DNA from: Streptomyces tanashiensis
GTDB lineage: Bacteria > Actinomycetota > Actinomycetes > Streptomycetales > Streptomycetaceae
Reading direction: 5' to 3'
Assembly (NCBI RefSeq): GCF_014648895.1
Contig: NZ_BMRZ01000003.1
Location: 248,001-312,000 of the forward strand
Length of the DNA: 64,000 nucleotides
Positions within the stretch are counted from its first letter, which is position 1. Each line of letters opens with the position of its first letter. Below the pieces are notes generated by a model. The model had not been told where the DNA came from and made no database searches. It saw only the letters and a program-made list of their open reading frames with translations. Made by a program: the position numbers and the translations under genes. Shown piece after piece: positions 28,363-38,140 of this stretch.

Positions 28363-29703
28363 TTGAAGAACGTGCGTACGGCCGTCGTGCTGGCGACGGT
28401 GCTGGTCGCCGGCATCGTGCCGGCGGCCCTGGGGGAGACGGCGGCCTTCGCCTCCACCTCCGCTCCGGCCCTCCTGCCGGCCGAGGTGGGAAACGTCGCC
28501 TCCAACGGGCCGATCACCGTCACCACCGGATCGGGCCGGCCGACGACGCTGCGCCTGAAGGCGGCCGTGCCCGGCGGTGTGACGGGGCCCCTCACCGCAC
28601 GCATCAGGCTCGTTCTCCCCGACTGGCCGGACGCGTCCTGGAGCGAGGCGCGGACGGCCGTCCTGATGACGTCCACGTGCGCGGTCGACGGCGGGGAAGC
28701 CGCCCCGTGTACCTGGCGCGCGGCGCCCGATCCCGCCGAGCCGAGGGTGCGTTTCGTGGCGCTCGACCTGCCCACGGTCGAGGCCGCCCCGGAGATCGGC
28801 TACGCCGTCACGATCGGGCTCCCCGCCGACCTCGGCTGGATGCTGGGGTCCCACGGGGCGCGCGTGCAGCTGCGCGACCCGAGCGACACGACGGTCTCCG
28901 AGGGCGAGCTCCAGGTCGTCGTGGACCGCGCCCCGGAGACGCGCCCGCTGGGCGCGGTGCACGCGCGGGACAGGAGCGGGGTTCTGTGGCGCTACGAGGC
29001 CACGGGCCGGACGGACATGGTGCTCAAGGCCCGCGAGAGGGTGGGCGGCGGGTGGAACGCGTACTCGTCGGTCGTGCCGCTCGACGGCACCCGGGCGCTG
29101 GGCACCGGCGACCTGGTGGCCCGGGACAAGGCGGGCGTCCTCTGGTACTACAAGGGGACGGGCGACCCCGACGCCCCCTTCGCGCCGCGCGTCCGGGTGG
29201 GCGGCGGCTGGAACACGTACACCGCGCTCGCCGGTCACGCGGACGGCGACCTGGTCGCCCGTGACAGGGACGGCGTCCTGTGGAACTACACGCGGACGGG
29301 TCTCGACTCCCCGCTGTTCAAGCCCAGGGTCAGGGTCGGCGGCGGCTGGAACGCCTACGACAGGCTCACCACGATGGGGAGGGGCGTCCTGGCCCGCGGC
29401 AAGGACGGCGTCCTCTGGAAGTACGACTCCGTGACCAGCCCCACCAACCCCACCGGCCCCAACAGCTCTCCGGCCCGCCCCTTCGCCGCGCCCACGAGGG
29501 TCGGCGGCGGCTGGAAGGTCTACACGGCCGTGGCGGGCACCGAGGACATCGTCGGACTGTACGACGAACCGGACGTCGTGGCCCGCGACGCGTCCGGACA
29601 GCTCTGGGCCTACGAGAACAGGTACAAGAGCGGAACCGTCGTACCGGGCGGGACGCCCGTCCCCGTCGGGTACGGCTGGAACATCTACGACATGATCTTC
29701 TGA
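28363..29703 (+). CDS. Secreted protein with five tachylectin-like (beta-propeller) repeats
   Basis: 446 aa from TTG 28363, which has a ggggggaa ribosome site 6 nt away; ATG 28339 is in frame but poorly placed. A signal peptide (VRTAVVLATVLVAGIVPAAL) is followed by a beta-rich region, and then from about residue 205 five repeats of 46-60 aa with the pattern ARDxxGVLWxY...RVGGGWNxY. This fits a five-bladed propeller such as tachylectin-2, so sugar binding is plausible. There is no cell-wall anchor. It stands alone and is convergent with the DUF3097 gene. Confidence 0.85.
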   Translation: MKNVRTAVVLATVLVAGIVPAALGETAAFASTSAPALLPAEVGNVASNGPITVTTGSGRPTTLRLKAAVPGGVTGPLTARIRLVLPDWPDASWSEARTAVLMTSTCAVDGGEAAPCTWRAAPDPAEPRVRFVALDLPTVEAAPEIGYAVTIGLPADLGWMLGSHGARVQLRDPSDTTVSEGELQVVVDRAPETRPLGAVHARDRSGVLWRYEATGRTDMVLKARERVGGGWNAYSSVVPLDGTRALGTGDLVARDKAGVLWYYKGTGDPDAPFAPRVRVGGGWNTYTALAGHADGDLVARDRDGVLWNYTRTGLDSPLFKPRVRVGGGWNAYDRLTTMGRGVLARGKDGVLWKYDSVTSPTNPTGPNSSPARPFAAPTRVGGGWKVYTAVAGTEDIVGLYDEPDVVARDASGQLWAYENRYKSGTVVPGGTPVPVGYGWNIYDMIF

Positions 29704-29761
29704 CCCCCGGGGCGCCGAGAATCCCGGGGGACCGCTCGTGACGGCGCTACGGCGCCGTCAC
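29704..29761. terminator. Bidirectional terminator pair
   Basis: Two hairpins: CCCCCGGG/CCCGGGGG (29704-29730), and a perfect 10-bp stem GTGACGGCGC/GCGCCGTCAC (29738-29761) that overlaps the stop codon of the convergent DUF3097 gene. Confidence 0.65.
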
Positions 29762-30550
29762 GAAGTCGATCAGTTCCTCCACACGGCCCAGCAGCTCCGG
29801 CTCGAGGTCCTTGTAGGAGTGCACGCGCCTGAGGATCGCCTGCCAGACCGCGCCGGTGTTGTCCGAGGGCCAGCCGAGGGCGCGGCAGACGCCCGTCTTC
29901 CAGTCCTGGCCCCGGGGGACCGTCGGCCAGGCCGCGATGCCCAGGGCGGACGGCTTCACCGCCTCCCAGACGTCGATGTACGGGTGGCCGACGACGAGCA
30001 CGTCCGGCGAGGTCACCTGGGCGGCGATCCCCGACTCCTTCGAGCCCGGCACCAGGTGGTCCACCAGGACCCCGAGCCGGGCGTCCGGGCCGGGGCCGAA
30101 CTCCGCGACGATCGACGGCAGGTCGTCGACGCCCTCCAGGTACTCCACGACCACGCCCTCGATGCGCAGGTCGTCGCCCCAGACCCGTTCCACGAGCTCC
30201 GCGTCGTGGCGGCCTTCGACGTAGATCCGGCCCGCCCGCGCCACGCGCGCGCGTGCGCCCGGCACGGCGACCGAACCGGAGGCCGTACGGGTGGGGCGCG
30301 ACGGTCCCGACACCGGGCGGACCAGGGTCACGACCCTGCCCTCCAGGAGGAAGCCGCGCGGTTCCAGCGGGAAGACCCGGTGCTTGCCGAAGCGGTCCTC
30401 CAGCGTCACGGTGCCCGCCTCGCAGCGGATCACCGCCCCGCAGAAGCCCGTCGTGACCTCCTCGACCACGAGGTCGGGGTCGGCCGGGACCTCCGGGACG
30501 GGCGCCGACTTCTTCCAAGGGGGCGTCAGATCGGGGTTGTAGCTGCGCAT
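29747..30550 (-). CDS. DUF3097 family protein
   Basis: 267 aa; ATG 30550 gives the typical start MRSYNPDLTPPWKK, and the longer open frame upstream is not coding. Recognised as the actinobacterial DUF3097 family from VTTGFCGAVIRCEAGTVTLEDR, AGRIYVEGRHDAELVERVWG and GHPYIDVWEAVKP. The middle EGRHDAELVE...VEYLEGVDDLP resembles a TOPRIM-like nucleic-acid enzyme fold, but the function is unknown. It is located 10 bp downstream of the MBL hydrolase on the same strand, so probably the same operon. Confidence 0.9.
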   Translation of the reverse strand: MRSYNPDLTPPWKKSAPVPEVPADPDLVVEEVTTGFCGAVIRCEAGTVTLEDRFGKHRVFPLEPRGFLLEGRVVTLVRPVSGPSRPTRTASGSVAVPGARARVARAGRIYVEGRHDAELVERVWGDDLRIEGVVVEYLEGVDDLPSIVAEFGPGPDARLGVLVDHLVPGSKESGIAAQVTSPDVLVVGHPYIDVWEAVKPSALGIAAWPTVPRGQDWKTGVCRALGWPSDNTGAVWQAILRRVHSYKDLEPELLGRVEELIDFVTAP

Positions 30551-30560
30551 TCGGGCGACG

Positions 30561-31289
30561 CTACGACACCTCGAAGCGGCGTGCCAGTTCACCGCGCTGT
30601 GCCCGCACGAACGTGGCGTCCACCACGGCGCCGTGCCCCGGAACGTACGCCGCCTCCTCGCCGCCCAGGGCGAGCAGCCGGTCCAGGGCGTCCGGCCAGC
30701 GGGACGGGATCGCGTCCGGGCCCGCCTGGGGCTCGCCCGACTCCTCCACCAGGTCGCCGCAGAAGACGACCTCGCGCGCGCCCGGGACACAGAGCGCCAG
30801 GTCGTGGCCCGAGTGGCCGGGGCCCACGTTCGCCAGGAGGACCTGGCGGTCGCCCAGGTCGAGCGTCCACTCGCCCGAGACCACGTGCCGCGGCGCCACC
30901 AGGACGTCCGCCGCGGCCTCCGCCGCCTCCGCGTCCAGACCCTGCGCGACCGCGTCCGCGCGCAGCTCCTCCCGGGCCCGGGCCCCGCCCAGGAGGTCGT
31001 CCGAGCCCACCGCGCCGAAGACCTCCGCCCCGGCGAAGACCGCCGTGCCGAGGACATGGTCGAAGTGGGGGTGGCTGAGTGCGATGTGTGTCACCTTTCG
31101 GCCGCCCGAGAGCGCCGCGATCTGCGTCCGCAGCTCGGCTCCCTCGGAGAGCGAGGACCCCGTGTCGTACAGCAGAACGGCCCGCGAGCCCAGTACCAGA
31201 CCGACCGTGGCGTCCCAGACGGGCAGCCGTCGCCGGCCCACCCCGTCCGCGAGCCGCTCCCATCCGTACGCTTCCCAATCCACGTCCAT
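30561..31289 (-). CDS. Metallo-beta-lactamase fold hydrolase
   Basis: 242 aa, ATG 31289. The metal motif HPHFDH ([12 protein letters not shown]), [13 protein letters not shown] and [10 protein letters not shown] supply the usual ligands, and [10 protein letters not shown] the last His. This is a soluble hydrolase with no signal peptide; the substrate is unknown. It runs divergently from hrcA with 149 bp between starts and is followed by DUF3097. Confidence 0.88.
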   Translation of the reverse strand: MDVDWEAYGWERLADGVGRRRLPVWDATVGLVLGSRAVLLYDTGSSLSEGAELRTQIAALSGGRKVTHIALSHPHFDHVLGTAVFAGAEVFGAVGSDDLLGGARAREELRADAVAQGLDAEAAEAAADVLVAPRHVVSGEWTLDLGDRQVLLANVGPGHSGHDLALCVPGAREVVFCGDLVEESGEPQAGPDAIPSRWPDALDRLLALGGEEAAYVPGHGAVVDATFVRAQRGELARRFEVS

Positions 31290-31322
31290 GGGGCGACGCT
31301 AACCGGTGCGGGCGCCGCCTCC

Positions 31323-31353
31323 TTGCCAGGAGCGATGCCCGCCGCCGTACACT
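31323..31353 (+). promoter_or_regulatory. hrcA promoter
   Basis: TTGCCA at 31323-31328 and TACACT at 31348-31353 with 19-nt spacing. The predicted start near 31360 puts the CIRCE element just downstream of +1. Confidence 0.6.
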
Positions 31354-31366
31354 GGCCGGGGGATCG

Positions 31367-31393
31367 CTGGCACTCGGACAGGGCGAGTGCCAA
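31367..31393 (+). promoter_or_regulatory. CIRCE element (HrcA operator)
   Basis: CTGGCACTC and GAGTGCCAA are separated by exactly 9 nt. One arm has a single mismatch (C for T) to the perfect dyad. CIRCE is the HrcA operator, so hrcA-dnaJ is autoregulated and heat-inducible. Confidence 0.95.
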
Positions 31394-31438
31394 AAGCGGA
31401 GCAACCGGAACGACGACGACAGCTGGAGGTGCGCCACG

Positions 31439-32458
31439 ATGCTCAGCGAACGCAGACTCGAGGTCCTGCGCGCCATCGTCCAGGATTACGTCGGGACGGA
31501 GGAGCCCGTCGGCTCCAAGGCGCTCACGGAGCGCCACAAGCTCGGTGTGTCGCCCGCCACCGTGCGCAACGACATGGCCGTGCTGGAGGAGGAGGGCTAC
31601 ATCGCCCAGCCTCACACCAGCGCCGGGCGGATCCCCACGGACAAGGGCTACCGGCTCTTCGTCGACCGGCTCGCGGGCGTCAAGCCGCTGTCGACGCCCG
31701 AGCGGCGGGCCATCCACAACTTCCTCGACGGGGCCGTCGACCTCGACGATGTCGTCGGCCGCACGGTACGGCTGCTCGCCCAGCTGACCCGCCAGGTCGC
31801 CGTCGTCCAGTACCCCTCGCTGACCCGTTCGACCGTCCGGCACGTGGAGCTGCTCTCGCTGGCCCCCGCCCGCCTGATGCTCGTCCTCATCACCGACACC
31901 GGCCGGGTCGAGCAGCGCGTCGTCGACTGCGCCGCGCCCTTCGGCGAGACCTCGCTCGCCGACCTCCGCGCCCGGCTCAACAGCCGGGTCGTCGGCCGTC
32001 GGTTCGCCGACGTGCCGCAGCTGGTGCAGGACCTCCCCGAGTCCTTCGAGGAGGTCGAGGACCGCGCCACGGTCTCGACCGTGCTCGCGACCCTCCTCGA
32101 AACGCTCGTCGAGGAGCACGAGGAGCGGCTGATGATCGGCGGCACCGCCAATCTCACCCGCTTCGGACACGACTTCCCCCTGATGATCAGGCCCGTCCTG
32201 GAAGCCCTCGAGGAGCAGGTCGTGCTCCTCAAGCTGCTCGGCGAGGCCAAGGAATCGGGCATGACCGTACGCATCGGGCACGAGAACGCCCACGAGGGGC
32301 TGAGCTCCACGTCCGTCGTCTCGGTCGGCTACGGTTCGGGCGGCGAGGCAGTCGCCAAACTCGGCGTGGTCGGACCGACCCGCATGGACTACCCCGGAAC
32401 GATGGGAGCGGTACGCGCAGTGGCACGTTACGTCGGACAGATCCTGGCGGAGTCGTAA
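31439..32458 (+). CDS. hrcA: Heat-inducible transcription repressor HrcA
   Basis: 339 aa from ATG 31439; the longer open frame upstream spans the promoter and CIRCE. The N-terminal winged helix (about 1-75, [38 protein letters not shown]) and the C-terminal HrcA domain (LIDTG-like region, [13 protein letters not shown]) are complete. HrcA represses chaperone genes with GroEL as cofactor. It sits under its own CIRCE and is directly followed by dnaJ with no gap. Confidence 0.97.
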   Translation: MLSERRLEVLRAIVQDYVGTEEPVGSKALTERHKLGVSPATVRNDMAVLEEEGYIAQPHTSAGRIPTDKGYRLFVDRLAGVKPLSTPERRAIHNFLDGAVDLDDVVGRTVRLLAQLTRQVAVVQYPSLTRSTVRHVELLSLAPARLMLVLITDTGRVEQRVVDCAAPFGETSLADLRARLNSRVVGRRFADVPQLVQDLPESFEEVEDRATVSTVLATLLETLVEEHEERLMIGGTANLTRFGHDFPLMIRPVLEALEEQVVLLKLLGEAKESGMTVRIGHENAHEGLSSTSVVSVGYGSGGEAVAKLGVVGPTRMDYPGTMGAVRAVARYVGQILAES

Positions 32459-33598
32459 GTGGCCACGGACTACTACGCCGTACTCGGCGTGCGCCGCGAC
32501 GCGTCCCAGGACGAGATCAAGAAGGCGTTCCGGAGGCTCGCCCGCGAGCTGCACCCGGACGTCAATCCCGATCCGAAGACGCAGGAACGCTTCAAGGAGA
32601 TCAACGCCGCCTACGAGGTCCTCTCGGACCCGCAGAAGAAGCAGGTCTACGACCTCGGCGGCGACCCGCTCTCGGCCTCCGGCGGCGCCGGTGCCGGCGG
32701 TGGCTTCGGGGCCGGTGGCTTCGGCAACTTCTCAGACATCATGGACGCCTTCTTCGGCACGGCCTCGCAGCGCGGCCCGCGCTCGCGCACCCGCCGCGGC
32801 CAGGACGCCATGATCCGCCTGGAGATCGACCTCAACGAGGCGGCCTTCGGCACGACCAAGGACATCCAGGTCGACACGGCGGTCGTCTGCACCACCTGTT
32901 CGGGTGAGGGTGCCGCGCCCGGCACCTCCGCCCAGACCTGTGACATGTGCCGCGGCCGCGGCGAGGTCTCCCAGGTCACCCGGTCCTTCCTGGGCCAGGT
33001 CATGACCTCCCGCCCCTGCCCGCAGTGCCAGGGCTTCGGCACCGTCGTCCCGACCCCGTGCCCCGAGTGCGCGGGCGACGGCCGGGTCCGGTCCCGTCGC
33101 ACCCTCACGGTCAAGATCCCGGCCGGCGTCGACAACGGCACCCGCATCCAGCTCGCGGGCGAGGGCGAGGTCGGCCCCGGCGGCGGCCCCGCCGGCGACC
33201 TGTACGTCGAGATCCACGAGACCCCGCACGAGGTCTTCCAGCGGCGCGGGGACGACCTGCACTGCACGGTCACCATCCCGATGACGGCGGGCGCGCTCGG
33301 CACCAAGGTGCCGCTGCAGACCCTCGACGGCGTCGAGGAGATCGACATCCGCCCGGGCACGCAGTCCGGCCAGTCGATCCCGCTGCACGGCCGCGGTGTC
33401 ACGCATCTGCGGGGCAACGGCCGGGGCGACCTGATCGTGCACGTCGAGGTGACGACCCCGAGCAAGCTCGACGCGGAGCAGGAGCGGCTCCTGCGCGAAC
33501 TGGCCAAGCTGCGCGGCGAGGAACGGCCGACCGGCCAGTTCCAGCCGGGGCAGCAGGGCCTGTTCTCGCGGCTGAAGGACGCGTTCAACGGTCGGTAG
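32459..33598 (+). CDS. dnaJ: Chaperone DnaJ (DnaJ2, hrcA-linked)
   Basis: 379 aa; the GTG start is the next base after the hrcA stop. J domain 1-70 with HPD at about 32-34 (LHPDVN), Gly-rich stretch about 75-95, four zinc repeats ([32 protein letters not shown]) at about 140-215, then the C-terminal substrate domains. It stimulates DnaK ATPase. This is the second dnaJ of streptomycetes, linked to hrcA; the other lies with dnaK. Confidence 0.97.
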   Translation: MATDYYAVLGVRRDASQDEIKKAFRRLARELHPDVNPDPKTQERFKEINAAYEVLSDPQKKQVYDLGGDPLSASGGAGAGGGFGAGGFGNFSDIMDAFFGTASQRGPRSRTRRGQDAMIRLEIDLNEAAFGTTKDIQVDTAVVCTTCSGEGAAPGTSAQTCDMCRGRGEVSQVTRSFLGQVMTSRPCPQCQGFGTVVPTPCPECAGDGRVRSRRTLTVKIPAGVDNGTRIQLAGEGEVGPGGGPAGDLYVEIHETPHEVFQRRGDDLHCTVTIPMTAGALGTKVPLQTLDGVEEIDIRPGTQSGQSIPLHGRGVTHLRGNGRGDLIVHVEVTTPSKLDAEQERLLRELAKLRGEERPTGQFQPGQQGLFSRLKDAFNGR

Positions 33599-33649
33599 GC
33601 GCTCGGCCGGGGGTTGGCCCCGGGTCAGCACAGTCCGTACGTACGGGCA

Positions 33650-33676
33650 GGGGCGGCACTCCGGTGCCGCCCCTTT
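33650..33676 (+). terminator. Terminator after dnaJ
   Basis: A perfect 10-bp stem GGGGCGGCAC/GTGCCGCCCC, loop TCCG, followed by TTTCCC. Confidence 0.75.
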
Positions 33677-33711
33677 CCCGTGCCTCGGCCCGCTCATGAC
33701 ACGATGCCCAT

Positions 33712-34803
33712 ATGTCCACCACCGCACTGAACGATCTCTCTCGGTTTCCGATCGTGCAGGCCCCCATGGCGGGTGGCGCCTCCTGTCCCGAGCTCGTCGG
33801 AGCCGTCTGCGAGGCCGGGGCGCTCGGCTTCCTCGCCGGCGGGTACAAGACGGCCGGAGGCCTGTACCAGGAGATCAAGCGGGTGCGCGGGCTCACCGCG
33901 CGCCCCTTCGGTGTCAACCTCTTCCTGCCGCAGGACGGCCGGCCCGCCGACCCCGCCGCCGTCGAGGTCTACCGCCATCAGCTCGCGGGCGAGGCCACCT
34001 GGTACGAGACCCCGCTCGGCGAGGCGGACGACTGCCGTGACGACGCCTACGACGCCAAGCTGGCGATCCTCCTGGAGGACCCGGTCCCCGTCGTCTCCTT
34101 CACCTTCGGCTGCCCCGCCCGTGAGACCTTCCACGCCTTCGACCGCGTCGGCACGTACACGCTCGTCACCGTCACCTCCGCCGAGGAGGCCCTCGCCGCG
34201 CAGCGGGCCGGAGCCGACGCCGTCTGCGTCCAGGGCGTCGAGGCCGGCGGCCACCAGGGCACGTACCGCGACGACCCGGCCGACGAAGGCGCCCCCGGCA
34301 CCGGGCTCCTCACCCTCGTCACCCAGGTCCGCGAGGCCGTCGCGCTGCCGATCGTCGCCGCCGGGGGGATCATGCGCGGCGCGCAGATCGCCGCCGTCCT
34401 CGCCGCCGGTGCCGACGCCGCCCAGCTCGGCACCGCCTTCCTCTGCTGCCCCGAGTCGGGCGCCCACCCGCTGCACAAGCGGGCCCTGACGGACCCGCTG
34501 TTCACCCGGACCGCCCTCACCCGGGCCTTCTCCGGGCGCCCGGCGCGCGGCCTCGTCAACCGCTTCATGCGCGAGCACGGGCCGTACGCCCCCGCCGCCT
34601 ACCCCGAGATCCACCACCTCACCGCCCCGCTCCGCAAGGCCGCCGCCACCGCCGGAGACGCCCAGGGCATGGCCCTGTGGGCCGGCCAGGGCCACCGCCT
34701 CGCCCGCGAACTCCCCGCCGGGCAGCTGGTCGAGGTGCTGGCCGCCGAACTCGACACCGCCCTCTCCGACCTTTCCGGGCACGCCCACAGGAGCACCTCA
34801 TGA
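33712..34803 (+). CDS. Nitronate monooxygenase (2-nitropropane dioxygenase family)
   Basis: 363 aa TIM-barrel flavoprotein. FPIVQAPMAGGAS at the N-terminus, VEAGGHQGTY (the catalytic His region), AAGGI and AQLGTAFLCCPES are family motifs. It oxidises alkyl nitronates such as propionate 3-nitronate and may be a detoxifying enzyme. Its stop overlaps the rsmE start as ATGA. CACGAT lies 6 nt before the ATG, a possible -10 of a leaderless message. Confidence 0.9.
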   Translation: MSTTALNDLSRFPIVQAPMAGGASCPELVGAVCEAGALGFLAGGYKTAGGLYQEIKRVRGLTARPFGVNLFLPQDGRPADPAAVEVYRHQLAGEATWYETPLGEADDCRDDAYDAKLAILLEDPVPVVSFTFGCPARETFHAFDRVGTYTLVTVTSAEEALAAQRAGADAVCVQGVEAGGHQGTYRDDPADEGAPGTGLLTLVTQVREAVALPIVAAGGIMRGAQIAAVLAAGADAAQLGTAFLCCPESGAHPLHKRALTDPLFTRTALTRAFSGRPARGLVNRFMREHGPYAPAAYPEIHHLTAPLRKAAATAGDAQGMALWAGQGHRLARELPAGQLVEVLAAELDTALSDLSGHAHRSTS

Positions 34804-35543
34804 CCGCACCCGTCTTCGTCGTCGACACCGTCCCCGGTGCCGGGAGCTTCCTCCTGGACGGGCCCGAGGGGCGGCACGCCGTCTCCGTGAAGCGGCTGCG
34901 GGCCGGGGAGGACCTCGTGCTCGCCGACGGGCGCGGCCGCTGGGCCGAGTGCGTGGTGGTCTCGGCCGAGGGCAAGGACGAGCTCACCGTGCGGGTCGAC
35001 GAGGTCCACGAGGACCCCGAGGAGGAGCCGCGCATCACGGTCGTCCAGGCACTGCCCAAGGGCGACCGGGGCGAACTCGCCGTCGAGACCATGACGGAGA
35101 CCGGCGTGGACGCGATCGTGCCCTGGGCCGCCTCCCGCTGCATCACCCAGTGGAAGGGCGACCGGGGCCTCAAGGCGCTCGCCAAGTGGCGGTCCACCGC
35201 GCGCGAGGCCGGCAAGCAGTCGCGCCGCACCCGCTTCCCCGAGGTCGCCGACCTCATGACGACGAAGCAGGTCGCCGCCCTCCTCGCGGGCGCCGACTTC
35301 GCGGCCGTACTGCACGAGGACCGCGAGCACCCCAGCGGCGCCCTCGCCACCGCCGAACTCCCGCCCAAGGGCTCGATCGTGCTCGTCGTCGGCCCCGAGG
35401 GCGGGGTGTCCCCGGACGAACTCGCCGCCTTCGAGGCCGCGGGCGCGCGGCCGTACCGCCTCGGCCGCAGCGTCCTGCGCACGTCGACGGCCGGTACGGC
35501 GGCCACGGCCCTGGTCCTGGGGCGCACGGGCCGCTGGAGCTAG
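34800..35543 (+). CDS. rsmE: 16S rRNA (uracil-1498-N3)-methyltransferase
   Basis: 247 aa, ATG coupled to the upstream gene (ATGA). The N-terminal PUA-like part (HAVSVKRLRAGEDLVLADG) and the SPOUT methyltransferase part with the deep-knot motifs (VVGPEGGVSPDEL, LGRSVLRTSTAGTAA) are complete. It methylates U1498 in helix 44. In streptomycetes it normally follows the dnaJ/nitronate monooxygenase genes, as here. Confidence 0.96.
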   Translation: MTAPVFVVDTVPGAGSFLLDGPEGRHAVSVKRLRAGEDLVLADGRGRWAECVVVSAEGKDELTVRVDEVHEDPEEEPRITVVQALPKGDRGELAVETMTETGVDAIVPWAASRCITQWKGDRGLKALAKWRSTAREAGKQSRRTRFPEVADLMTTKQVAALLAGADFAAVLHEDREHPSGALATAELPPKGSIVLVVGPEGGVSPDELAAFEAAGARPYRLGRSVLRTSTAGTAATALVLGRTGRWS

Positions 35544-35602
35544 TCCGGCCGATCCACCGTGCCGCCGCGGAACCCGGTGGACGGGGATGCGGGCGGCTTT
35601 TC

Positions 35603-35608
35603 TAGGCT
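35603..35608 (+). promoter_or_regulatory. Candidate -10 box of a leaderless AAA ATPase transcript
   Basis: TAGGCT lies exactly 7 nt before ATG 35616. No ribosome-binding site is seen and no clear -35. Confidence 0.45.
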
Positions 35609-35615
35609 GGCCCGC

Positions 35616-36962
35616 ATGGCCGACGAGTCTCCCCTCATCCGCAGTCTGCGCGCCGCCGTGGCCGCCGCCCCCGGCGACGTGCCCCTGCGCCTCCACTTCG
35701 CCGAGCTCCTCCTCGCGGAGGGGCGCAACGACGAGGCCGTCGCGGAGGCGGCCGTCGCGCTCCAGCACGCGCCGGGTGACGCGGACGCCCGCGCGCTGAT
35801 GGTCCGGGCGATGGGGATGCCCCCGGCGTCCGGACCCGCACCGGCGCCCGCACCCGCGCCCGAGGTGCCTGCCGCACCGGCACCCGAGGTGCCAGCCGCA
35901 CCCGCGCCCGCGCCCGAACCCGAGGTGCCGGCCGCGCCCGCGGCGCCCGTCGCTCCCGCGTCCCTCTCCTTCGACTGGGACGCCGCCGAGCAGCAGGTCC
36001 AGGACCTCGTCGGGCCCCGGTTCCTGGACGACCCGCAGGCCGACGGCGGCGAGGGGACCGCCGGGGACGCCGCCGCCTGGGACGTCGACGCCCCCGGCGC
36101 CGTACGCCTCGCCGACGTCGGCGGCATGGAGGAGGTCAAGGAGCGCCTGGAGGCCGCCTTCCTCGCCCCCATGCGCAACCCCGAACTGCGCAGGCTGTAC
36201 GGCAAGTCGCTCCGCGGCGGCCTGCTCCTCTACGGCCCGCCGGGATGCGGCAAGACCTTCATCGCGCGGGCCGTCGCGGGCGAGCTCGGCGCCAACTTCC
36301 TCACCGTCTCGCTCTCCGACGTCCTCGACATGTGGATCGGGGCCTCCGAGAAGAACATCCACGACATCTTCGAGACCGCCCGCCGCCAGGCACCCTGCGT
36401 CGTCTTCCTCGACGAGCTGGACGCCCTCGGCGCCAAGCGCTCGCGCACCCACCACAGCGGCCTGCGCAACGTCGTCAACCAGCTCCTCACCGAGCTCGAC
36501 GGCATCGCGAGCGGAGCCGGCAACGAGGGCGTCTTCGTGCTCGCCGCGACCAACGTGCCCTGGGACGTGGACATCGCGCTGCGCCGCCCGGGCCGCCTCG
36601 ACCGCACCCTGCTCGTGCTGCCCCCGGACGCCGCCGCCCGGGAGTCGATCCTCCGCTACCACCTGCGGGAACGCCCCATCGAGGCCGTCGACCTCGGCAA
36701 GCTCGTCAAGGCCACCGAGGACTTCTCCGGCGCGGACCTCGCCCACGTCTGCGAGACGGCCGCCGAGGCCGCGCTGCTCGACTCCGCCCGCACCGGCTCC
36801 GTACGCCTGATCACCACCAAGGACCTGCTCGGCGCCGCCCGGCAGATCAAGCCGTCCACCGAGCCGTGGTTCGCCGCCGCCCGGAACGTCGCCATGTTCG
36901 CCAACGAGGGCGGTCTCTACGACGACCTCCTGGCCCACCTCAAGCGGAAGCGCAAGCTGTGA
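35616..36962 (+). CDS. AAA+ ATPase with N-terminal TPR-like domain
   Basis: 448 aa from ATG 35616. Residues 1-70 form a helical TPR-like domain (LRLHFAELLLAEGRNDEAVA), 72-118 are a Pro/Ala/Glu linker, and about 165-448 hold one classic AAA module: Walker A GPPGCGKT, Walker B VVFLDELDALG, SRH ATNVPWDVDIALRRPGRLDR. It resembles the single AAA rings of FtsH/Cdc48/VPS4 type, but there is no protease domain. The GTGA overlap with the next gene, a TPR membrane protein, implies a joint complex. The substrate is unknown. Confidence 0.9.
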   Translation: MADESPLIRSLRAAVAAAPGDVPLRLHFAELLLAEGRNDEAVAEAAVALQHAPGDADARALMVRAMGMPPASGPAPAPAPAPEVPAAPAPEVPAAPAPAPEPEVPAAPAAPVAPASLSFDWDAAEQQVQDLVGPRFLDDPQADGGEGTAGDAAAWDVDAPGAVRLADVGGMEEVKERLEAAFLAPMRNPELRRLYGKSLRGGLLLYGPPGCGKTFIARAVAGELGANFLTVSLSDVLDMWIGASEKNIHDIFETARRQAPCVVFLDELDALGAKRSRTHHSGLRNVVNQLLTELDGIASGAGNEGVFVLAATNVPWDVDIALRRPGRLDRTLLVLPPDAAARESILRYHLRERPIEAVDLGKLVKATEDFSGADLAHVCETAAEAALLDSARTGSVRLITTKDLLGAARQIKPSTEPWFAAARNVAMFANEGGLYDDLLAHLKRKRKL

Positions 36963-38053
36963 CCGCCTCCACCGCCCTCGCCCGCGCCGAGGCGCTCTAC
37001 GAGACCGGGCGGTACGCGCAGGCCGGCGAGCTCGTGGCCCGGCACCTGGCGAGCGAACCGGAGGACGCCGAGGCGCTCGTCCTGCTCGCCCGCTGCCACC
37101 ACCGGGCCGGCGACCGGGCCGCCGCCATGACCGCCGTCGACCAGGCGCTGCGGGCCGAACCCGAACTGCTCGGCGGCTGGCTGATGCGCGTCCACATCCT
37201 CCTCGCCGACCGGCGGTTCCAGGAGGCCGAGGCGACCGCCCGGCACGCCGTCGAACTCGCCCCGCAGTACTGGGGCACCCACTACGCGCTCGGCACCGCC
37301 CTCGCCGAGCACGCCGAACACACGGGCACGCACGCGCGTACCGTCGAGGCGTACGAGGCGGCACGGGTCGCCGTCGGCCTCGCCCCCGAGGAGGACGCCG
37401 CCCACTTCCTGGTCGGCCTCACCGCCCAGCGGCGCGGCGACCACGCCACCGCGCAGCGGGCGTACGAGACGACCCTGCGCCTCAACCCGCAGAGCAGCGA
37501 GGCCCACAACAACCTCTCGCTGCTCCGGCTGCGCCGCCGCTGGTTCCGGCGCGGAGCCTGGACCCAGGCAGCCGAGGGCTTCGTCGCCTCCGCCGCGCTC
37601 GACCTCCAGGACCGCAAGGCCCGCTACAACCTGGAGGCCATGGCCTGGAACACCGCCGCCGGGGCCCGCTGGGTCGCCCTCCTCGGCTTCATCGCCTCCG
37701 CCGTCGCCGTCGCCGCCATCCCCGGCCGCGCGACCTGGGCCGACGCGGCCGTCCCGCTCCTGGTCGGCGGGGCCGTGATCCTCGGCGTCTGGGCCGGCTG
37801 GGCGGTGTGGATGGCCCGCCGGGTGCCGCCCCGGCTGCGCCGGCCCCTGCTCCTCGTCGCGCGCAACTGCCGGCCCGTGCTGTTCATGGCCGGGGCCGTC
37901 GGGCTCCTCGGGCTCCAGTCGCTCGTCTCGCTCGCCCTGTGGTCCCTCGACTCGGGTGTGGTGAGCGGATTCGGCACGGTCCTGTTCTGGGGCGTGATCA
38001 TCACGTACTGGGTGAGCCGCTCGGCGCTCAACCGCCGACAGCCGAAGGACTGA
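36959..38053 (+). CDS. TPR-repeat membrane protein, partner of the AAA ATPase
   Basis: 364 aa, GTG overlapping the AAA gene stop. Residues 1-190 hold about five TPR units (LYETGRYAQAGELVARHLAS, HLRLNPQSSEAHNNLSLL-like). Residues about 225-355 hold four membrane segments in two pairs (WVALLGFIASAVAVAAI, AAVPLLVGGAVILGVWAGWA, PVLFMAGAVGLLGL, GTVLFWGVIITYW). The TPRs face the cytoplasm if the N-terminus is inside and could recruit the TPR-bearing ATPase. No known family name. Confidence 0.85.
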   Translation: MTASTALARAEALYETGRYAQAGELVARHLASEPEDAEALVLLARCHHRAGDRAAAMTAVDQALRAEPELLGGWLMRVHILLADRRFQEAEATARHAVELAPQYWGTHYALGTALAEHAEHTGTHARTVEAYEAARVAVGLAPEEDAAHFLVGLTAQRRGDHATAQRAYETTLRLNPQSSEAHNNLSLLRLRRRWFRRGAWTQAAEGFVASAALDLQDRKARYNLEAMAWNTAAGARWVALLGFIASAVAVAAIPGRATWADAAVPLLVGGAVILGVWAGWAVWMARRVPPRLRRPLLLVARNCRPVLFMAGAVGLLGLQSLVSLALWSLDSGVVSGFGTVLFWGVIITYWVSRSALNRRQPKD

Positions 38054-38140
38054 GGCTTCCCGTCGGCTGTCGGAGGCGGCGGATAGCATGGCCGGGTAGT
38101 GATCGTCAGTAGTCGGCATCAGACCGAGGAGGTCCGGGAC

